From NCBI GenBank assembly GCA_900660155.1, contig CABFPE010000411.1, positions 310,851 through 374,850 of the forward strand: 64,000 bases of DNA, read 5' to 3'. The stretch comes from Hofstenia miamia. Lineage: Eukaryota; Xenacoelomorpha; Acoela; Hofsteniidae. The translations under genes and the position numbers were made by a program. Shown here piece after piece: positions 47,668 to 57,976 of the stretch (position 1 is its first letter; the number at the start of each line of letters is the position of its first letter). The notes under the pieces are model-generated. The model searched no databases, was not told where the DNA came from, and saw nothing but the letters and a program-made list of their open reading frames with translations.

Positions 47668-48680
47668 TTAATAGAAATTGCTTAATTTTTTTTTGAAGTG
47701 CTTATAGTTTTTCTCACATTTTATATCAATACTTAAATCATTCCATAATATTGAACATTTAAAAGAAAATGAATCTTGACGATTATTGATGCTAAAAAGT
47801 GTTTTATTTCTTTTATTGATTTTGATGTAATTATTAAGAAAACTTAATGAACTTAATTCATGAATAAATTTGTGAATCATACATAAAGATTGATACTGAA
47901 TAAAGTAATTCGGGGCCAAAATATTATATGATGATCTTAATTGCGTTATGGATTCATGTTTTTCAATATAATTAAGTGTTCTAAATGCCCAGTTAAACAT
48001 TTTTGCTAATGATGAACGTTTTTGCGATGTGAGATTTTGAAAAAGAAATGCACAGTAATTAAATTGACTTAAGACAAATGAATGAATTAGTTCTACATGC
48101 GATGATTTTCCCAAATGGTACAAAACATTTTATTCCACATGCCATCTTTTTTAATTTGTGGGAGAAGAAATTATCGAATTTTAAGTCATTGTCTATTAAT
48201 ACACCTAGATAGTTTACACATTTACTTTGACAAATTTTGTTCTCACAAACATTAATTTTAAAATTTTCAGTAAGCTTTTGTTGTTGTTTAGATGAAAATA
48301 TGATAAATTGAGTTTTGTCAGAATTGATTTTTAGTTAATTACGATTGAAATATGTTACGATTACGAGGTTTTCAATATCTTTTGTCAAATGTTTAGTTGC
48401 CTCAAAAGTATTTGTTGCTGTTCGTAATATACAAGTATCATCTGCGTATTGATAAATAGTTCCATTTGTCAAGGATTTTGAAATATCATTTACGTATAAT
48501 GCAAATAGAATGGGTCTTAGTACAGTTCCTTGGGGTACACCAAGATTTGTAGTATTATACTCTCAAAAAATATGGTCGATTTTAACTCGTTGATTGCGAT
48601 TGCTTAAGAAACTCATAATAAAATGTATTGCATTGAAACTAAAACCTTGTCGCCTTAATTTTTGTTTTAAAATATCGAAA
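47668..48680 (-). pseudogene. LINE reverse transcriptase, palm to C-terminus
   Basis: Reads on from FDILKQKLRRQGFSF through LGVPQGTVL and LFALYVNDI to QYADDTCILRTA (catalytic YADD box near 48.44 kb), then LKINSDKTQFIIF and VNYLGVLIDNDLKFD. A 151-codon open part follows (48,123-47,668) with the usual C-terminal thumb sequence ending KKLSNFY. Stops interrupt the palm. With the endonuclease frame it defines one LINE copy. Clade is CR1/L2/Jockey-like by motif; a tree would be needed to decide. Confidence 0.8.
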
Positions 48681-48681
48681 T

Positions 48682-49500
48682 TCATGGTACTTGATTTAAG
48701 GCTTTGGCGATTTTACGCGTGATAAATTTCAGCATACTATCGGCATCATTAAAAGTGTAGGTTAGATAAAAGCATATTTTCTTCAAGAGGTCTATAAATT
48801 TTTCATCATTAAAATTGTTATAGTCCCTAGAATAAACAACTTTCCTAGTTTTTGTTCCAAAATTATGGTTACTAACATAAACGCAAAGATTGTGATCACT
48901 AAATGATTCAAACATATATGTTTTGTATTTATTACAGCTATCGGATAAAAAATAGTCAGTTAAATTAGAAAATCTAGTTGGATTGGTATTATTAATAGTT
49001 TGAAAACCGAAAATATCACAAATATGATCAATTCGCTTGGATTCAACAGAATTTAAGTAATTGGAATTAAAATCTCCTAAGATATTAACAAATTTATTCT
49101 CAAGAATGGCATATTCAATTTCTTCAAGTTTGTGGTTATAAAATTCAGAGATAAAATTTTTATTTGGATTATAGCAAATGTTTATGAGCTCGTTGTTATA
49201 GGAATTTGAGAAAGATTCTAATTCAATCCACATAGTTTCGAATATTTCATGATTCAATTCTAAATCTTCTCTCCGTTTTGATCTTAAAAATTTGGGAATT
49301 AGTATCATTAAACCGCCACCCCGTTCAGATCTATTTTTAAAATAAATATCGAAATAGCTAGAATTAGGATTATATAATGTTTTCAGACTATCAGAATCGT
49401 TTAACCAGGTTTCAGTAAAAACATATATTGCGTTATTTCCGATTTTATATACCATTTGCATAAATTCATTGCGATTTGGACTAAGACTTCTAGCATTCAT
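48682..49500 (-). CDS. LINE APE-type endonuclease domain
   Basis: A 272-codon frame. MNARSLSPNRNEF (Asn of motif I), VFTETWLND (Glu), RGGGLMILIP, NILGDFNSNY (Asp and Asn), SKRIDHICD and SFSDHNLCVYV (Asp and His) give the ordered catalytic motifs of the apurinic endonuclease-like nickase used for target-primed reverse transcription. The frame is intact through the domain. It then runs directly into sequence equal to the middle of the reverse transcriptase, so the fingers region (about 150-200 residues) is deleted. Confidence 0.85.
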   Translation of the reverse strand: MNARSLSPNRNEFMQMVYKIGNNAIYVFTETWLNDSDSLKTLYNPNSSYFDIYFKNRSERGGGLMILIPKFLRSKRREDLELNHEIFETMWIELESFSNSYNNELINICYNPNKNFISEFYNHKLEEIEYAILENKFVNILGDFNSNYLNSVESKRIDHICDIFGFQTINNTNPTRFSNLTDYFLSDSCNKYKTYMFESFSDHNLCVYVSNHNFGTKTRKVVYSRDYNNFNDEKFIDLLKKICFYLTYTFNDADSMLKFITRKIAKALNQVP

Positions 49501-49859
49501 ATTTTAAAGTTAGCTTTGAATTTGTTGAGTACATCATTAATTCTATTTTCCGAAATTGTTGGCCCTGGGTTACTTTCAATGTCTCCAGAAATAATTAGTT
49601 GAAATTTTAAAAAGGATTTTAAATGATTACCTAGTAAATAATAGAATTTGATTGTATAATAATTTGAATGCACTTTTGTAATTTTCGTGGAGTTAAATTT
49701 GAATTTTTTGAGGGATTCATGTATGGTTATATCAAGCTGCCCTTTAATTAATATAGTAACAATAATAATAGTATACCAAAAACTGCACCTGAATAAGTTA
49801 CTAGATCTTTGACGTGAATGAATTGGGTAAAGCCGTGATGAGATGAGGAAACTAAGCAT
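49497..49859 (-). CDS. LINE ORF2 N-terminus with 2A-like ribosome-skipping motif
   Basis: The ATG at 49,857-49,859 lies in ATGCTTAG, the last three letters of which are the ORF1 stop, a start-stop overlap that could allow re-initiation. The leader is hydrophobic (MLSFLISS, FWYTIIIVTILI). At 49,560-49,586 it encodes GDIESNPGP, the exact D-(V/I)-E-x-N-P-G-P consensus of 2A-like peptides, where the ribosome fails to form the Gly-Pro bond. About 20 residues later the frame stops in ATGA, whose ATG opens the endonuclease frame. Either a one-base frameshift or a real coupling. Known in other non-LTR elements: 2A motifs just before the endonuclease. Confidence 0.75.
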   Translation of the reverse strand: MLSFLISSRLYPIHSRQRSSNLFRCSFWYTIIIVTILIKGQLDITIHESLKKFKFNSTKITKVHSNYYTIKFYYLLGNHLKSFLKFQLIISGDIESNPGPTISENRINDVLNKFKANFKI

Positions 49860-50833
49860 TGCAGTGATGTAGAAGATTGGATACAACTGATTGTGTGATG
49901 TGTTGCAAGTTTTCAGGAGTTAGAAATGACATACCTTTCGAAGCTACAGAAGCATAAGAACGAGAAGAGTCAATAGAAGAAGAACGCTGAGAAGTGGGAC
50001 TGAAATGTGACTTGAGACGAGAGATCAGTGTAGAAAGACCTTTTCGAGATAAGTGGATGCCATCCTTTGCGAAGAGTTCAACATCTATTGTGCGGCGATT
50101 GATCAGAAAGTGCGAAAAGACTTCGATTATATGAATATTTCGAGAAATAAAGGATCTTATGATTTTGTTACATCTTGAATGGAGTGGTTCTTCTTTAGAA
50201 GATCGTATGTAATTTCGGCAAGATGAATATAAAGAGGTGAGAACTTTTGACGCACTGAGGTGATACGTTGATGTAGAGATTGCTGAAACTGTCGAGGATT
50301 GTTCAAGGAATCGATTAGGCCTGTGTAAATGACGACGTGTTGAGGGCGTTGTGGTGTGTAGTTTTTTACTTTTTCGTTGAGCTGTTGAGTGCTGTGTCCT
50401 GGATAGCTGTGAACTGTTGTAGTTTGATTGAAGAGGAGATTATGTGATCTAGCATATTTGAGAATTGAGCTTCCAAGAACGAGTGTTGTAGAATTTGGTT
50501 TGATGCGTTTGATATGCGTAGTCTGTTGTTCTGATGATGTGTTGGAATTGGCGATGTTGACGAGGATGATGGTTGCACTTCGGAATCTTTAGATCTTATT
50601 GCAGGCGACGAAGGAGAGATTTCTGTTTCATTTGATTCTACTGAAGATATATGAGACGTATGATTGGATTCTGTTTCAGTAGAGGTGTCTTTGAGATCTT
50701 GAATGCAATGATGGAAACGAAATAGAAGAGCTTCGGAAGAATTACTTTGATCGAGTCGGCAAAACATTTGATGTAGCGGCGTCTTTTTTACTTTCAATGA
50801 AAGCAGATGCCTCGTCCAGCAGTGATATGGCAC
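49852..50833 (-). pseudogene. LINE ORF1: Ser/Thr-rich linker and SGNH/GDSL-type esterase
   Basis: The N-terminal half (50,833 to about 50,530) is polar and Ser/Thr-rich. The esterase lies in another frame, so at least one frameshift separates them. Its blocks are LVLGSSILKYARSHN (block I, with the nucleophile position in GSS where GDS is usual), SYPGHSTQQLNEKV (block II Gly), VVIYTGLIDSLNNP (block III, with Ile where GxND has Asn) and DGIHLSRKGLSTLISRLK (block V with D-x-x-H). Loss of the Asp in GDS and the Asn in GxND suggests a decayed or altered enzyme. The frame ends with a TAG at 49,852-49,854, eight bases overlapping the ORF2 start. Confidence 0.7.
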
Positions 50834-50870
50834 CAGCGACCGTTCTCAACGACGTCCACTAAAATATTAT

Positions 50871-52600
50871 TTTGATAAAGTTTCTTAAAATAACAAATCA
50901 ATTACCTACTTATGATTCAATATCCTTTCCAAACTTTTGCCATAAGCGCAACATAAGAACTAATCATTATACTAGCATTAAATTTCGTAAAAATATCAAG
51001 CAACAGTCTTTTATTAATGTTGCAATTCCCAATTGCAATCGATTTAAATGATTAAGAGCGCAATTAAGTTTAAAAGGAAATTGAAAGCATTTATGTTGAA
51101 GGAAAAATTCGTTTTGGGTAAATCATGAATCATGGTTAGGATTCAAATTTTACAATAAAGATTATACAATAACGCGCAATTAATTTCCATAGCCTGAACA
51201 GAACAGATTTTATAGTCTTGTTATTTTTTGTAAATATTAAAGTTATTTGTTATCATTCTTGACGCTATTCAGATAATAACCAGTCTTGTAATTGAAAATA
51301 TTATCTGAATAAAGAATATCTTATCATTTCTTATCTTAAGATACAGAGCAATTACTAAATACGCAACTACATTCGAACACGTTAAGGATATTTTAAGTGC
51401 ATCCATACTTATAATTATATATTTCACTAGAGCATCATGTAGTTATTGTAAATTTATGTTGCCGTAATTTTGTTCTGATGATGATTTTTAAAATGGAAAA
51501 CGTTGTGGATTTATCTTATCTATGTATCTCAAAAACTTATGGAAACAATTCAATTGATGCGTGTTTCTTTCCATACCCATCAGCTCGGGCTTGGGCTTTA
51601 TTGAAAGTCTGTCTTCATTATCTGGTCTCTGACACTTGAATTTCAGAATGTAAGGTATTCAAGGAAGGAAGTGTTCTTAACATTGTGTTCTGCTATAACC
51701 AGGATATCCTCAATATATCGAGTATAGTAATTTTTTGTTCAAACTTAGCTATATAAGTTAATAAATTTTTATCCTTTATCTTATTGTAATATGATCACAT
51801 AAATTTAAATAATATATCTGAATTTGAACAAAGAATGTAATCAAGGCTAGACCAGACAACTTAATTATATTGTTTTCTAAATAATTTAAAGTAAAATTAT
51901 TCAAATATTTTTAGAAAAACTTTCAAATTTTTTTACTAGAAATATTAAGTATAAAACATCACGGATTAGACATAAAACAATTATTTGTTCTCTTCAGGAT
52001 ACAAAAGATCCAAGAAATCCAATGGCCCCAACTGCAAAAGAAAATAAAAAAGTTCATTTTGTCACATGCAGTTCCGCTCAAAATCTGAGATCAAAGGTGA
52101 AGAATCGATTTGTATTGCGGCAGGCATAAAAATAATAAAAATATTCAATGAACAAACTCGTAAGTTGCTAAAAATATTTTATTAGATGGCAATCATACGT
52201 TTTTAAAACGGCATTTTCAATATTTTACATGCAGGCTCCTAGCTTTCAGCAAGGTCTCTAGAACTTCAGGGCATTGATTTTACTAATAATACACAGTACT
52301 TTGCTAGTTCCACATCAGCATCATAATTTTCTCCTTCAAATCATCAAAAGATGTGGGATTCATGTCAGCAAGATGAATTTTCAGAAGGTTCCAACAGTTT
52401 TCAATAAAGATCAAATCTGACGAGTTGTTAAATCATTTGGATGACATTTGAAATTGTTTAATTGACACCAGTTTTGAAGTGCGGCAAGGAACCCTTATCT
52501 TGTGGGAGGATGGTTCCTTAACCATACAATGACATAGAAATCTGCTCTCGAATATACTGCTAAGAACGTGAGAAATTGCATGTAGTAAGTAATTCTCATT
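50871..52600. other. Intergenic with Penelope-like traces
   Basis: Near 51,475-51,510 the plus strand has CTGATGATGATTTTTAAAAT then GGAAAACG, preceded by TTGTAAATTTATGTTGCCG, closely like the terminal repeat at 44.6 kb. On the minus strand near 51,730-51,640 lies a short RT-like YYTRYIEDILVIAEHN. These look like fragments of another Penelope-like copy. The rest shows nothing. Confidence 0.4.
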
Positions 52601-52603
52601 ACT

Positions 52604-52635
<32 letters not shown>

Positions 52636-52760
52636 CTTATATTTTAAAATTCACATGTATACACACACACGCATATATATATATATATTTATATATATAT
52701 ATATATATGTATAGAAAAATTCTAAGACAAAAATTTAACGCTATATATATATAATTTATT
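52600..52760. repeat. (TA)n and TA/CA-rich microsatellite
   Basis: Several TA tracts with a short (CA)n part, directly downstream of the secreted-protein gene. Confidence 0.9.
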
Positions 52761-52790
52761 ATGCATGCAATCAGTTTATATCTGCTCAAA

Positions 52791-54098
52791 TTAATTGCCT
52801 GCTAAATTGTTTGACAGAAATGCATACGAATTGTTAAATTTTGGAGAATGTAATTTAAGAACTTTATCTCCCACGAATTGTAATTCATCTTTATAGAAAA
52901 CTTTTATTAATGCAATTTTAGCCATGTCAAAACCACTTTTCTCAATGTAAATTTCCTTTATAATTTCATTATCCAAGCATATACCTTCGCATAGACTTTT
53001 AAAGTGTATTTTTCTCTTGTCGAGCTTAGAGTTTTGCCAAGGTATTCCTAATTCGCACACCAATCCTCTTATTGTCCAAATTTGAAACTGCTTAATAATA
53101 TTACCAGAAGTGTCATATTCGCCATCACCGATTGCAAGTTTTACATTTACTTCACTGCAACATTGAGTGAAATCATATTCATTTGAGGATTTCTCCACCA
53201 AACTTTGGTAATTTTGAAACGTGTAAATTTTCAAATTTGCCTTATTAGTGTTTTCAAGCAATGCAAGTCTAATACAATTTTTATGGCTTACGTTTATTAT
53301 TCGCAGTTTAACTGCGTTTTCCTTAGAATTACATTCTATTGAGGTTTTTTCGATTGTACTTGCATTGCTACTCCTTCCCCAAGTACCTCTGCAGGTTTCT
53401 ACTAAGTCAGCATTAAGTTCATAATTTATGCGTAAAACCGAACAATTGGGCCATATTAAGAATCCTATCATGAACTCTTCTTTATCACTTACTGTTCGCT
53501 TCTGGAGAGTACAAACACCAAGTGAACAAACGAGAACAAAGAGATTTCTGATATCATTTTCGTTTAACACATTAGTTACTAATAACGTACTGTGGGTTGT
53601 ACTTGGCAATTGAAGCCTTTTACCATCCTTATCGAGAAATTTAGTTTTCTGATGATCCGTTAAACTTTTGGTTGATACGAAATACATTTCAATGCGTCCT
53701 TTTGTTTTAGAAAATTTCCTTAACGTCGGTTTTTGTAGGTCTTCATTTTCAAAACTGATGGTGTCTATGCTTTGAATAATGTCAATTGTGGCATTTTTAG
53801 AACATTTAGCCTTTATAAAATTAAAATTAAATAAGACTTTTAAGTATTTGTCACTTCTAGGAATGCAGATTTCTTCAAGGCTCATCTTCTGATAAAAATA
53901 TTGTGAAGCTTTGCATTTCAGTGTGTACTTATCCCACAAAATTCCGCCGCATTCATCCTGTGTCTGTCTATCACACCATTTGACGCATGCTTGTGCAGAA
54001 AATTTCGTATTAGCGGAAATGTTGTCGAGAAGCAGAACAAAAAATATGGTTCGAGCAACAGGCATGCTATAGATTGATCTAATCTTGCTTATTGCCAT
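52791..54098 (-). CDS. Secreted protein of unknown family, 435 residues, single exon
   Basis: The ATG at 54,098 starts an uninterrupted frame. Residues 1-30 contain a hydrophobic stretch (ARTIFFVLLLDNISA) fitting a signal peptide; the internal Met12 could be the real start. A Cys cluster follows (C38, C42, C50, C62, C78), as in CVKWCDRQTQDECGG, loosely PAN/apple-like in spacing but not firmly so. The middle has several N-x-S/T sites and paired Cys. The C-terminal part, residues about 330-435, reads IGDGEYDTSGNIIKQFQIW, CLDNEIIKEIYIEKSG and ALIKVFYKDELQF, and has the feel of a beta-sandwich; this is the best conserved part in the paralogue at 31.2 kb. No membrane helix near the C-terminus, so probably extracellular. 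I do not recognise the family. Confidence 0.75.
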   Translation of the reverse strand: MAISKIRSIYSMPVARTIFFVLLLDNISANTKFSAQACVKWCDRQTQDECGGILWDKYTLKCKASQYFYQKMSLEEICIPRSDKYLKVLFNFNFIKAKCSKNATIDIIQSIDTISFENEDLQKPTLRKFSKTKGRIEMYFVSTKSLTDHQKTKFLDKDGKRLQLPSTTHSTLLVTNVLNENDIRNLFVLVCSLGVCTLQKRTVSDKEEFMIGFLIWPNCSVLRINYELNADLVETCRGTWGRSSNASTIEKTSIECNSKENAVKLRIINVSHKNCIRLALLENTNKANLKIYTFQNYQSLVEKSSNEYDFTQCCSEVNVKLAIGDGEYDTSGNIIKQFQIWTIRGLVCELGIPWQNSKLDKRKIHFKSLCEGICLDNEIIKEIYIEKSGFDMAKIALIKVFYKDELQFVGDKVLKLHSPKFNNSYAFLSNNLAGN

Positions 54099-54109
54099 CT
54101 GCTGGCCTC

Positions 54110-55820
54110 TATATTGACTTCCTTAAGGATGTCGGAGGGAGTTTTTCACAGACAGTAATAAATAATTCAAAATATTGATTATTTTAGATCATAGTTTATA
54201 TTTATAGGAGTGCAAACGAGAATTTATTCTTTGATGTTTATAAATTATTTTCATTTACAACGTATTTTGTATTTTTTGTAATTGGTAGTGGTGGCATGCT
54301 CTTACTTCTCCGAAAATATATTTATCATGAATTAGGATTAAGGTAATTTTAGGCAATTATTTTATTTCCACACTTCCCAAGAATTAAACAAGAACAACAA
54401 TAAGAATAAGGAAAGGGAGAAGAATATTAGCAATAATGAAAAGAACATTTTCAAAAATGGATTTTATGATTCAATTTACATTTAAAATACAACGTTTAAT
54501 ATTCCGCATGCATAAACTTAGATGCATAGTTCTATCGATATTACGAACGATTATCTTCTCATGGGTTTAATGTTTTTAATGTCATTAACTCAAGTTTATT
54601 ATCATAAATAGTATTATTATTTGTGGCTGTTCTCATTAAACATTTAACATTTGTTCCAATAATTTTCATTGGCATTTGTGTAGAATACTTTGCAATAACA
54701 AAAATTACAAAGTTAGAACATGAATTGATTGAATTTTAGGCTGGCAGATGGCATGCTTTAATTACTATCACTATGCATATTATAGCACTAAATTACTTGT
54801 AAAATCTTGGCTACCAAGAATTTAAAATTGAGCATAGTGTGATTAATACGTAGTTTGATTTTTTCAAAATATTGAACTAGTTATGAGAGTTATTTTCAAA
54901 AGTACAAGAACATAGCATCATGGAATGATTTTGCAAAAAGTATATTTACTGAAATCATTAACGCAAGAGTGCGAAAATCTTTCTTTTGCCACGTTTTTGT
55001 TGACTTAAGACCAATTTCAGTTCCTTAGTATAACTGATGACCTTACAGAAGTTGGTCTATAATATAGATAATGTATTTTACAAATAAGTTGTGTTGGTAA
55101 TTTTTAAAAATTCATCGAAATTGTCTAGTTCTAACTTCTAATAGAGGATCAACCAAATATCTATGGAAACCAATTTCGTGGGCAACTGATTTTTGTAATT
55201 TCTCATTTATTTAAAAACATAATTGTGATTTTGTGAAGACTTAAATTGCTTTTGCACATCATGCGAGCAATTAGAATTTTGCTTCGGTATGACCAGAAAA
55301 TAGCAAACACATAAAAGATTTCAATTTCAGAGGTCTCAATCCCGCAACTACTTCGCACAGTCTTAAATTTTTAGGTTTAGATGATGTATTACAACATCTG
55401 AATTGTATTCTAGAAAAAAGTTAATTTTTCCGAAATGCTATATAATTTTTAGTTCTTAAAACGATGATTTGAAAACAAACTGGGCTAATTTGTCATGAGA
55501 TTGACATTTATGGATCTAGCAGCTTAACTATAAATTGCTTCATTATGAAGTTCTTAAAAATTATAATAAAATGCCGATGAATCAAACATTTGATCATAGA
55601 TTTTTTTATGAAAACGGTACGTTTGAATGACAATTATTACTAAATTGGTATCTTTGGTTTATTGTAATATCTACATGCAATAAACTATTAAGGAATTGCA
55701 ATATTATAATTTCTGCCTCAATAGTAAACTGAGTTGCAGAATCTAAAAACAGTTTAAGGAAGTATATCTTTAAAACTATATTCCGATATAAACAGTGTAT
55801 GCCTCATCTTGAATAAAACA
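54110..55820. other. Intergenic, nothing recognised
   Basis: 5' flank of the secreted-protein gene and beyond; AT-rich, no coding segment or repeat ends that I can support. Confidence 0.4.
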
Positions 55821-55827
55821 TTCAAAT

Positions 55828-56655
55828 ATATGTCGACTTACAAACTCATCGTCAGTTTCTTTACAAATTATTCATTCTAAATTGATTTTATAATAATATT
55901 TTATAGCAATAAATTTTAATAATTGGTAACAATAGTAGATGAATACATACAATTAATCTAATAAATTACACGAAAAAGATCGAATTCATCAAAAAATAAG
56001 TAAGATACATTTAAAAAATCGATTAACTTAATGCGAAGCTTTACCTAAAATCAAATGTAATTTATGAGATTCAATGCACCTTTGGTAAGGATTATATCAG
56101 ATGTAATACCTTCCGCGTCTGACTTGCATCCCTAATTACGTATAGGGACCTACCTATTTTTAAGGAAACGACTGCAGGCGGAAGACACTAACGAACATTA
56201 AGACTGTGCTAAGATTGTTCTATTTACAACAAATGCTCTTGCTTATATACAAATTAATATCAACACATGTACAATCTACATGCTAAAACGAAAACATTTG
56301 GTCTGGTCGATACAAACAACCGGTACCGAAATTACACGGATAATGTGGCCACTAACTAATTAGAAAAATAATAGAACATAAAACTAATTTAACCGTTTCA
56401 ACATATCTCAAAAACTAGACTAAATTGTGCCTCAAAATTTTTGAAAAATATCGAAGCAAAACATATCAAAATCATTGAAAGAATTTTGATTAATTCATTT
56501 CAACCAAGTCTGAAAAAAGATTATTTTCATAAACTATTGTTACAAATTATTGTGATTTAATGAAATAAAATATAATAAAATCAAATAAATTTATAAGAAA
56601 TAATTTGCAAAGAAACTGACGATGAGTTTTTAAGTCGAAATATATTTCATAATTT
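55828..56655. repeat. Inverted pair of hammerhead-like terminal repeats
   Basis: 55,828-55,890 is the inverted copy of 56,590-56,655. Both carry AATAATTTG(T/C)AAAGAAACTGACGATGAGTTT then AAGTCGA(A/C)ATATATTT, within which CTGACGA ... CGAAA resembles the hammerhead core CUGANGA ... GAAA. They enclose about 700 bp without recognisable coding. The pair matches in kind the ends of the Penelope-like element at 43.4-44.7 kb, so this is probably a remnant or non-autonomous relative. Confidence 0.5.
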
Positions 56656-57450
56656 TTATTAAGTATTAAAAATCCCATCTAGTATATCATCAAATTATCG
56701 ACAATAATAATGAACTGTACTCATTACTCCCCAGATTTATCAATTTTTGTTCAAACGTAGACATATAAACATTTGCCTGCATTGCACCGCCATATTTGCC
56801 TGAAAATAAAGCTTTCTAGAAATCTACAAAGTTTATTTTTCTGTAGATTATATTAATGTGTTCAAGGGGTTTTAGCATAAATTTAATAGTTTGATGTTAT
56901 ATGCTTTCAATATTGCATATTCAACAACTAACAGAATTAGTTCAAGAAAATTTTGTATACAAGCTTTGAACATATACAATTGAAATTGATCAGGCAATTT
57001 GGTTTTCAATTCTTTTAAAACTGATTCCATGCTGCAGTCTATTATTCTTTTTAATAAACTAAACAATACTCTTGGAATTTTGAAAATTTTTCATATAGTG
57101 ATCTATTTAATGTAATTGGTCTTAAAGATTTCAGTTGTATGCACTTTTGCTAGTCCATACAATACACATGAAAATCAAACACTAGATTTTACATTCTTAT
57201 ACATTATTTCGTTTATTTTGAGTCAATAATTTACTTAACACCATGGCTTACTTGAAATAGTTAACACTGAATTGAATCTATTCTTCATTATAACTTTCAT
57301 GGCTTCATTCGCAATATTAGAATTCTAATCTCATCTCCGTTTAGGATTTTAAGCATTTTGTCAAAACAATCATTCTCTAGAATAATTATAAAAGCTATAA
57401 CAATACTACTGGAAGAAGTTTCAAGTGATATTCTTTATATTGTTAATAAA
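56656..57450. other. Intergenic, nothing recognised
   Basis: AT-rich. A 64-codon minus-strand frame (57,066-56,872) has no known motif. Confidence 0.35.
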
Positions 57451-57539
57451 TAATAAATGTTGGGGGGATAGTGTGTATATAATTTGAAGCACTTCATGTT
57501 CAATGTATTTGCTGATGCTATGGTGAAATATTGTTTTGA

Positions 57540-57917
57540 CACCAACTATACATCCTCTTGGACAAGTAGCTGGGGCCTCAACAAACCTAAACCCTATTGA
57601 AAATTTATGAAATTATCTCAAAAATAGCAAAGTGAAAACCAACTTCAATGCAGAATCTACAGTACACCATTAAAGCTTTGTGGGTGCAGAAAATATTAGG
57701 GGATAATTATGAAAACTTTTTTTGGGAATGCCTCATTGTATAGCTGCAGCAATCAAAGCATGGGCTTACTACACTAAATATTTTCAATGTGGCTTCAGAG
57801 CATGAATATTTTACATTATTATGTGCATATGATGTGATAGCATAGGCTTAATTATGAATTGTTAAATTTGAATTTGAATTAGTTTTTACCAACATTAAAA
57901 ACTTTTGTCCAGCACTA
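57540..57917 (+). mobile_element. Tc1-like transposon, 3' fragment
   Basis: The plus strand reads, over two frames, LNPIEN-like sequence and a closing MPHCIAAAIKAWAYYTKY, the typical Tc1 C-terminus. About 130 bp later AAAACTTTTGTCCAGCACTA is the complement of the Tc1 end form CAGTGCTGGACAAAAGTTTT with one change. The 5' part is absent. A (TA)n tract follows directly. Confidence 0.75.
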
Positions 57918-57976
57918 TATATCTTTATCTATATATATATATACTATGTATATGTATATATATATATACAGGGTGT

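Larger units (their letters stand above)
47640..50870 (-). mobile_element. Non-LTR retrotransposon (LINE, CR1/L2-like) with ORF1 esterase and ORF2 2A motif
   Basis: Minus-strand order: Ser/Thr-rich ORF1 start (50,833-50,530); an SGNH/GDSL-type esterase region (50.5-50.0 kb); ORF2 beginning with a 2A-like motif; an APE-type endonuclease; and the reverse transcriptase palm and C-terminal region to 47,668. The esterase-bearing ORF1 fits the CR1/L2 superclade. The 5' end is undefined, and the 3' end lies near 47.6 kb without a clear tail. The fingers part of the reverse transcriptase is missing, so the copy is dead. Confidence 0.8.
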
